The notes under the pieces: model-generated
Told to the model about the DNA's origin: nothing
Databases searched by the model: none
The model's input: the letters and a program-made list of their open reading frames with translations, nothing else
Part shown: positions 59,908 to 64,000 of the stretch, piece after piece
How positions within the stretch are numbered: the stretch's first letter is position 1
Layout: the number at the start of each line of letters is the position of its first letter
Source of the DNA: Sphingomonas qomolangmaensis
GTDB lineage: Bacteria > Pseudomonadota > Alphaproteobacteria > Sphingomonadales > Sphingomonadaceae
Length of the DNA: 64,000 nucleotides
Reading direction: 5' to 3'
NCBI RefSeq assembly: GCF_024496245.1
Contig: NZ_CP101740.1
Location: 3,365,146 to 3,429,145, forward strand
Program-made: the position numbers and the translations under genes

Positions 59908-60061
59908 AACTTACGCTCCCTGAAAACTCGTCGCGGTGAACCCCCGCGGATTTGGTTGCGCCGGAGACTAGCGGCAAAGCGCCGGGTGTAAATATCCAGC
60001 AGGGCGACCGCCGGCGCATCTGCCCATTGCCGCGGCGCGTCGGCATCCCCAAAACGATGCG

Positions 60062-60637
60062 ATGTTCAACGATCTCAGTTCGCTGCCCGCCTATCTGTCC
60101 ACCCGCCGGTCGGGCAAGCCGCGCGATATGGTGGCGCCGGGTCCCGACGACGCGACGCTGCGTACGATGATCGGCATGGCGGCGCGGACGCCCGATCACG
60201 GCAAGCTGGCGCCGTGGCGCTTCGTGATCGTGCCGGCCGAGCAGCGGACGGCGTTCGCGGCGATGCTGGTCGCTGCTTACCGCGCCGACAAGCCCGAGGC
60301 GGGGCGGCTCGAGATCGAGGCGATCGAACAGTTCGCGCACCAGGCGCCGACCCTGGTCGTCGTCGTTTCGGCACCCAATGCCACCAGCCATATTCCGCTG
60401 TGGGAACAGCAATTGTCCGCCGGCGCGGCGTGCATGAACCTGCTCCACGCGGCGCATGCGCACGGCTTCGTCGGCGGGTGGCTGACCGGTTGGGCGACCT
60501 ATTCGGCGGCGGTGCGCGACTCGCTGGCTGAGGGAGCGACGATCGCGGGGTTCGTCTTCATCGGCACGCCGTCCCGCGCGCTCGATGAACGCCCGCGTCC
60601 CGATCTTGAAACAATCGTACGTTATTGGGCCGAATGA
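60062..60637 (+). CDS. Nitroreductase family protein (YdjA-like)
   Basis: 191 residues. Nitroreductase fold with the FMN phosphate site TRRSGKPRDM at the N-terminus, ARTPDHGKLAPWRFVIV (FMN ring contact) and AGAACMNLLHAAHAHGFVGGW, ending GFVFIGTP. Compact single-domain form as in YdjA. FMN-dependent reduction with NAD(P)H is expected; substrate unknown. Followed by a GntR regulator 39 bases on in the same direction. Confidence 0.9.
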   Translation: MFNDLSSLPAYLSTRRSGKPRDMVAPGPDDATLRTMIGMAARTPDHGKLAPWRFVIVPAEQRTAFAAMLVAAYRADKPEAGRLEIEAIEQFAHQAPTLVVVVSAPNATSHIPLWEQQLSAGAACMNLLHAAHAHGFVGGWLTGWATYSAAVRDSLAEGATIAGFVFIGTPSRALDERPRPDLETIVRYWAE

Positions 60638-60676
60638 AGGCTGGATCGTTCGCGCGCTTTGGCGTATTAGTCGAGC

Positions 60677-61033
60677 ATGACAGCACTCGAACATGAAGAC
60701 GCGCCGGTGTACATGCGGCTGCGCGCGACAATTGCGACCGCGATCCTGCGCGGCGAGTATCGCGCTGGCGATCAACTCCCCTCGGTTCGCGCCTTTGCCG
60801 CCGAAGTCGGTGCCAATCCGCTGACCGTCGCCAAGGCGTACCAGACCTTCCAGGACGACGGCTATGTCGAGGTTCGCCGCGGCGTGGGCATGTTCGTGCT
60901 CCCCGGTGCCGCCGAAGCGCTACGCGCCGCCGAGCGCGACCGGTTCCTGACGAGCTATTGGCCCAAGGTCCGCGAGCATATCGCGCTGCTGGGGCTGGAT
61001 CGGGATGTGCTGTTCGAGCGCGAGACGGCGTAG
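60677..61033 (+). CDS. GntR family regulator, YtrA type
   Basis: 118 residues. Winged helix-turn-helix: AILRGEYRAGDQLPSVRAFAAEVGANPLTVAKAYQ, then the wing VEVRRGVGMFVL. The C-terminal region is only about 40 residues of helix, which places it in the short YtrA subfamily that usually controls ABC transporter operons. No ABC genes follow; the nitroreductase precedes it and could be its target. It ends before two structured repeats. Confidence 0.92.
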   Translation: MTALEHEDAPVYMRLRATIATAILRGEYRAGDQLPSVRAFAAEVGANPLTVAKAYQTFQDDGYVEVRRGVGMFVLPGAAEALRAAERDRFLTSYWPKVREHIALLGLDRDVLFERETA

Positions 61034-61064
61034 GCTGGTTTCTCGGGGCGAGCAGAAGAAGAAG

Positions 61065-61161
61065 GCCCTCACCCAACCCGCATCGGGTGAACAGCGCCCC
61101 GCGCTGTTCAGATCATGCCGGGGGCATGATCGACCCGATGCGCCCGCAGGCGGGAGAGGGC
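61065..61161. repeat. Cloverleaf-like intergenic element
   Basis: Nested pairing is perfect in four places. GCCCTC/GAGGGC (61065-61070 with 61156-61161) is the outer stem. CGCATCGGGT/ACCCGATGCG (61079-61088 with 61133-61142) is the inner stem. It encloses hairpins GAACAGCGC/GCGCTGTTC (61089-61109) and GATCATGCC/GGCATGATC (61111-61131), one base apart. The plan equals that of the family C elements. It lies 31 bases after the GntR stop. Confidence 0.85.
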
Positions 61162-61189
61162 TTAAAGGTTACTTCACACAGCCCTATCC

Positions 61190-61275
61190 CCGTTCGTTCT
61201 GAGCTTGTCGAAGCACCGTTCTTCCTTCCCCGGTTGAGAAGAAGGACGGCACTTCGACGAGCTCGGTGCGAACGG
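61190..61275. repeat. Intergenic palindromic repeat, family B copy 2
   Basis: CCGTTCG at 61190 and CGAACGG at 61269-61275 are complementary ends; TGAGCTTGTCGAAG and CTTCGACGAGCTC lie inside, and ACCGTTCTTCCTTC pairs with GAAGAAGGACGG in the centre. It ends 20 bases before the stop of the acyl-CoA dehydrogenase gene, after the cloverleaf-like element. Confidence 0.8.
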
Positions 61276-61295
61276 GACGGGTAGTCCCCGCCCTC

Positions 61296-63020
61296 TCAGG
61301 CGGCGAACGCCTCGGGGGTCAGCGCATACAGCACCTCGGCCTTCGCCATCGCCGCAGCCTTCAGCCCTTGTGCCTCGGGCACGACCTGCTCGACATAGAA
61401 CCGCGCCGCCGCGCGCTTGAGCGACAGGAAGGCGGGGTCGCCCTCGGCCCCCGCCGCGATCGTTCCCGATCGCTCCATCAGCCAGCCGCAGGTCGCGACC
61501 GACAGCATCGTCAGGAACGGATAGCTCGCCGCCAGTTTGTCGTCGGTGTCGGCGGTGAGCAGATGCCGCCCGACCTCCTCGCAGGCGTCGATCAGCGCGA
61601 TCAGCCCGGCGTCCTTCGCCTCGGCGCGCATGTCTGCGACGTGCGACAGGAACACCCCGCCATTGTCCATGCCGAGCTTGCGCCCGACCAGATCGGCGGC
61701 CTGGATGCCGTTGGTGCCTTCGTAGATCGGGGTGATGCGCGCATCGCGGAACTGCTGCGCGGCGCCGGTCTCCTCGACATAGCCCATCCCGCCGTGCACC
61801 TGGATGCCGATGCTGGCGACTTCGTTGCCGAGATCGGTGCCATGCGCCTTGGCGAGCGGGGTGAGCAGGTCGAGCCGCTTGCGCGCATCGACATCGCCCA
61901 GATTGGCGCGATCGACCTGACCCGCGGCATAATACACTAAAGCGCGCGCCGCCTGGGTCTGCGCCTTCATCCGCAGCAGCATCCGGCGGACATCGGGATG
62001 CTCGATGATCGCCACCGGCTCGCGGCTGGCACCGCCCGCGCGCGCCGACTGGATGCGGTCGCGCGCATAGGCCACCGCCTTTTGCGTCGCGCGCTCGGCG
62101 ACCTGGACGCCCTGCAGCCCGACGTTGAGCCGCGCATTGTTCATCATCGTGAACATCGCCGCGATCCCGCCGCCTTCGTGGCCGATCAGCTCGCCGATAC
62201 AATCGGCATTGTCGCCGAACGACAGGACGCAGGTGGGCGAGGCGTGGAGCCCCATCTTGTGCTCGATCGACACGACGCGGACGTCGTTGAAGTCGCCCGG
62301 CGCGCCGGCGGCGTCGAGGCGGTATTTGGGTACGAGGAACAAGCTCAGCCCCTTGGTGCCCGGCGGCGCATCGGGGGTGCGCGCGAGGACGAGATGGACG
62401 ATGTTCGCCGCCATGTCGTGGTCGCCATAGGAGATGTAGATCTTGGTGCCCGTGATCGACCATTTGCCGTCGCTGAGCGGATCGGCGCGGGTGCGAAGCG
62501 CACCGACGTCGCTTCCCGCCTGCGGCTCGGTCAGGTTCATCGTGCCGGTCCATTCGCCGCTCGAAAGCTTGGCAAGATACGCCGCCTGCTGCTGCGGGCT
62601 GCCGTGATGCATCAGCGCCTCGATCGCGCCGACGGTGAGCGTCGGGCACAAGGCGAGCCCCATGTTCGCCGCGCCGAGCGTGTCTAGCACCGCGGTCGAG
62701 ATCGCAAACGGCATCCCCTGGCCGCCATGGTCGGTGGGCGATCCGATCGTGCCCCAGCCGCCTTCGACATAGGCCTTGTAGGCAGCGACGAACCCCTCGG
62801 GCATCACCACGCCATCGGCGGTCCATTTCGCGCCGACGGTGTCGCCCACCCGGTCGAGCGGTGCCCATTCACCTGCGGCGAACTGGCCGACGCCTTCGAG
62901 CACGGCATCGACCATGTCGGGGGTGGCGTCGGCGAAGCGTTCGCTTGCCGCCAGCTCGTCCAGCCGGACGATATGGTCGAGCACGAAACGCTGTTCGGCT
63001 TGCGGTGGGGTGAAGCTCAT
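61296..63020 (-). CDS. Acyl-CoA dehydrogenase, C-terminal-extended type
   Basis: 574 residues from MSFTPPQAEQRFVLDHIVRL. N-terminal extension to about 75, then the ACAD core: MNLTEPQAGSDVGALRT (FAD/substrate), IEHKMGLHASPTC, VHGGMGYVEETGAAQ and ITPIYEGTNGIQAADL with the catalytic-base glutamate. The last 120 residues form the extra helical domain of the DmdC/FadE-like long ACADs. It dehydrogenates acyl-CoA at alpha-beta; chain length is not predictable. Divergent from sua5 with 59 bases between the starts. Confidence 0.93.
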   Translation of the reverse strand: MSFTPPQAEQRFVLDHIVRLDELAASERFADATPDMVDAVLEGVGQFAAGEWAPLDRVGDTVGAKWTADGVVMPEGFVAAYKAYVEGGWGTIGSPTDHGGQGMPFAISTAVLDTLGAANMGLALCPTLTVGAIEALMHHGSPQQQAAYLAKLSSGEWTGTMNLTEPQAGSDVGALRTRADPLSDGKWSITGTKIYISYGDHDMAANIVHLVLARTPDAPPGTKGLSLFLVPKYRLDAAGAPGDFNDVRVVSIEHKMGLHASPTCVLSFGDNADCIGELIGHEGGGIAAMFTMMNNARLNVGLQGVQVAERATQKAVAYARDRIQSARAGGASREPVAIIEHPDVRRMLLRMKAQTQAARALVYYAAGQVDRANLGDVDARKRLDLLTPLAKAHGTDLGNEVASIGIQVHGGMGYVEETGAAQQFRDARITPIYEGTNGIQAADLVGRKLGMDNGGVFLSHVADMRAEAKDAGLIALIDACEEVGRHLLTADTDDKLAASYPFLTMLSVATCGWLMERSGTIAAGAEGDPAFLSLKRAAARFYVEQVVPEAQGLKAAAMAKAEVLYALTPEAFAA

Positions 63021-63079
63021 CGATCCTCTCTCGCGCGGCCATCTTGTCGGCTCTGTCGCGGCGATATAGCGCCGGTTTC

Positions 63080-64000
63080 GTGCCATCACCAAACCCGCCC
63101 TTCGTCACCCGGACCTTACCCTACGGCACCGCCGCGATCGCCGAAGCCGCGGCGCTGATCGCTGGCGGCGGGTGCGTCGCGGTGCCGACCGAGACGGTCT
63201 ACGGCCTCGCCGCCGACGCGACCGATTCGCTGGCGGTTGCCGGGATCTATGCGGCGAAGGGGCGACCGAGCTTCAACCCGCTGATCGTCCATGTCGCCGA
63301 TGTCGCAGGCGCGCGCGCGCTGGCGGGGTTCGACGACGAGGCCGAGCGGCTGGCGGCGGCGTTCTGGCCCGGCCCGCTGACGATGGTGCTGCCGCTGCGC
63401 GAGGGGAGCGGGGTGGCGGGGCTGGTGACCGCGGGCCTCCCCACGATCGCGATCCGGGTGCCCGCGCACCGCGCGATGCGGGCGCTGCTGGCGGCGTGCG
63501 GACGGCCGCTGGCGGCACCTTCGGCGAATGCGAGCGGCGGCATCAGTCCGACGCGCGCGGCGCATGTGGTGGCCTCGCTTGGCGGGCAGGTGGCGCTGGT
63601 GATCGACGACGGCGCGACGCCGGCGGGGCTCGAATCGACGATCGTCGCGCCGGGCGGGCGATCGATCCTGCGGCCGGGGCCGGTGACGGCGGCGATGCTG
63701 GGCGAGGGCTATGCGGCCTATGCCGGCGACGCGATCACCGCGCCGGGGCAGCTTTCGAGCCACTATGCCCCGTCGAAGCCGGTGCGGCTGGGGGCGAGCG
63801 AGGCGCGTGCGGGGGAATGGCTGATCGGATTCGGCGCGATTGCGGGGGCCGATACACTGTCGGCGGCAGGCGACGTCGTCGAGGCGGCGGCTCGGTTGTT
63901 CGAGGCGTTGCATCGGGCTGATGCCAGCGATGCGGCGGGTATCGCGGTAGCACCGGTGCCGGATGAGGGCATAGGCGTCGCGATCAACGACCGGCTCGCG
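63080..64000 (+). CDS. sua5: Threonylcarbamoyl-AMP synthase, Sua5 type, 3' truncated
   Basis: Starts with GTG (first residues VPSPNPPFVTRTLPYG) and stays open to the last base, 307 codons; only the final residues and stop are missing. YrdC domain: GGCVAVPTETVYGLAADATD, AAKGRPSFNPLIVHV, FWPGPLTMVLPL, PSANASGGISPT. The linker APGQLSSHYAPSKPV and the following Rossmann-like Sua5 domain make it the long form rather than TsaC. It makes threonylcarbamoyl-AMP from threonine, bicarbonate and ATP for tRNA t6A37. Confidence 0.93.
   Translation, partial: MPSPNPPFVTRTLPYGTAAIAEAAALIAGGGCVAVPTETVYGLAADATDSLAVAGIYAAKGRPSFNPLIVHVADVAGARALAGFDDEAERLAAAFWPGPLTMVLPLREGSGVAGLVTAGLPTIAIRVPAHRAMRALLAACGRPLAAPSANASGGISPTRAAHVVASLGGQVALVIDDGATPAGLESTIVAPGGRSILRPGPVTAAMLGEGYAAYAGDAITAPGQLSSHYAPSKPVRLGASEARAGEWLIGFGAIAGADTLSAAGDVVEAAARLFEALHRADASDAAGIAVAPVPDEGIGVAINDRLA

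Noticed and set aside
58021..59991. Plus-strand 656-codon frame opposite the POT transporter
   Set aside because: Shadow frame rich in Arg, Gln and Asp; the minus-strand transporter has complete family motifs and membrane helices.
61065..61161. Possible tRNA because of the cloverleaf shape
   Set aside because: Stem lengths and loops do not fit a tRNA, and no anticodon arm, TTC loop or 3' acceptor pattern is present.
63172..63921. Plus-strand 249-codon frame at the right edge
   Set aside because: It is in the wrong frame relative to the Sua5 gene, which starts at 63080 and stays open to the end of the window.

Overview
The window reads as a chromosomal segment of an alphaproteobacterium of the sphingomonad type (Sphingomonas or a close relative). 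The evidence is the very high G+C content, the runs of Sphingomonas-like proteins (CarD, Uma2 nuclease, ligase-associated exonuclease/helicase/PdeM, head-GIN proteins, FosA), the TCA gene order and the many short palindromic intergenic repeats. It is mostly core metabolism plus envelope functions. I see no phage, insertion sequence, CRISPR array, rRNA or tRNA gene. Both ends cut genes: a glycosyltransferase at the left edge and a threonylcarbamoyl-AMP synthase at the right edge.

Layout. 1-3.7 kb: a truncated membrane glycosyltransferase, an outer-membrane barrel-like partner and a DUF885 metallohydrolase. 3.9-9.4 kb: the ligase-associated DNA repair set (exonuclease, small membrane protein, Lhr-like helicase, aspartic protease, PdeM) without the ligase. 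9.4-14.8 kb: S41 protease, FMN reductase, an 18-codon reading frame with a perfect Shine-Dalgarno sequence, two paired lipoproteins and two head-GIN proteins. 14.8-24.3 kb: CarD, Uma2 nuclease, CIRCE-controlled groES-groEL, SppA, GNAT acetyltransferase, TRIC channel, cupin and FosA. 22.9-38.3 kb, all on the minus strand: succinate dehydrogenase (sdhC-D-A, a ClpP-like protein, sdhB), a thioesterase and zapE, mdh, a secreted protein, sucD, odhA, odhB and lpdA. A decayed GIY-YIG nuclease gene sits between odhB and lpdA. 38.4-46.8 kb: two tandem soluble chemoreceptors, SDR, PrmA, phenylalanine hydroxylase, DUF2459, an alpha/beta hydrolase and a GDPD. 46.9-52.3 kb: a complete three-subunit molybdenum hydroxylase (PaoABC type) with XdhC and MocA-like cofactor maturation proteins. 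52.4-57.4 kb: a MacAB-type export system with its own outer-membrane channel. 57.5-64 kb: NnrU-like protein, POT peptide transporter, nitroreductase, GntR regulator, acyl-CoA dehydrogenase and Sua5.

How the parts work together. The TCA block supplies E1, E2 and E3 of 2-oxoglutarate dehydrogenase, one succinyl-CoA ligase subunit, malate dehydrogenase and complex II. The succinyl-CoA ligase beta subunit is not in the window. The Mo-hydroxylase genes overlap by ATGA and are followed by their maturation genes. The export genes run outer-membrane channel, adaptor, ATPase, permease in one direction.

The least explained feature is the intergenic DNA. At least five families of structured palindromes sit almost flush with stop codons. 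Two copies of one family, 24.6 kb apart and inverted, share conserved flanks around two hairpins. The hairpin sequences differ between copies but still pair, enclosed by a common stem. A third, different element has the same stem-plus-two-hairpins plan. These, the inverted-repeat-flanked GIY-YIG remnant and the 18-codon reading frame are the best candidates for something undescribed. Start codons were chosen from ribosome-binding sites, overlaps and family length; where this is ambiguous, the entry says so.
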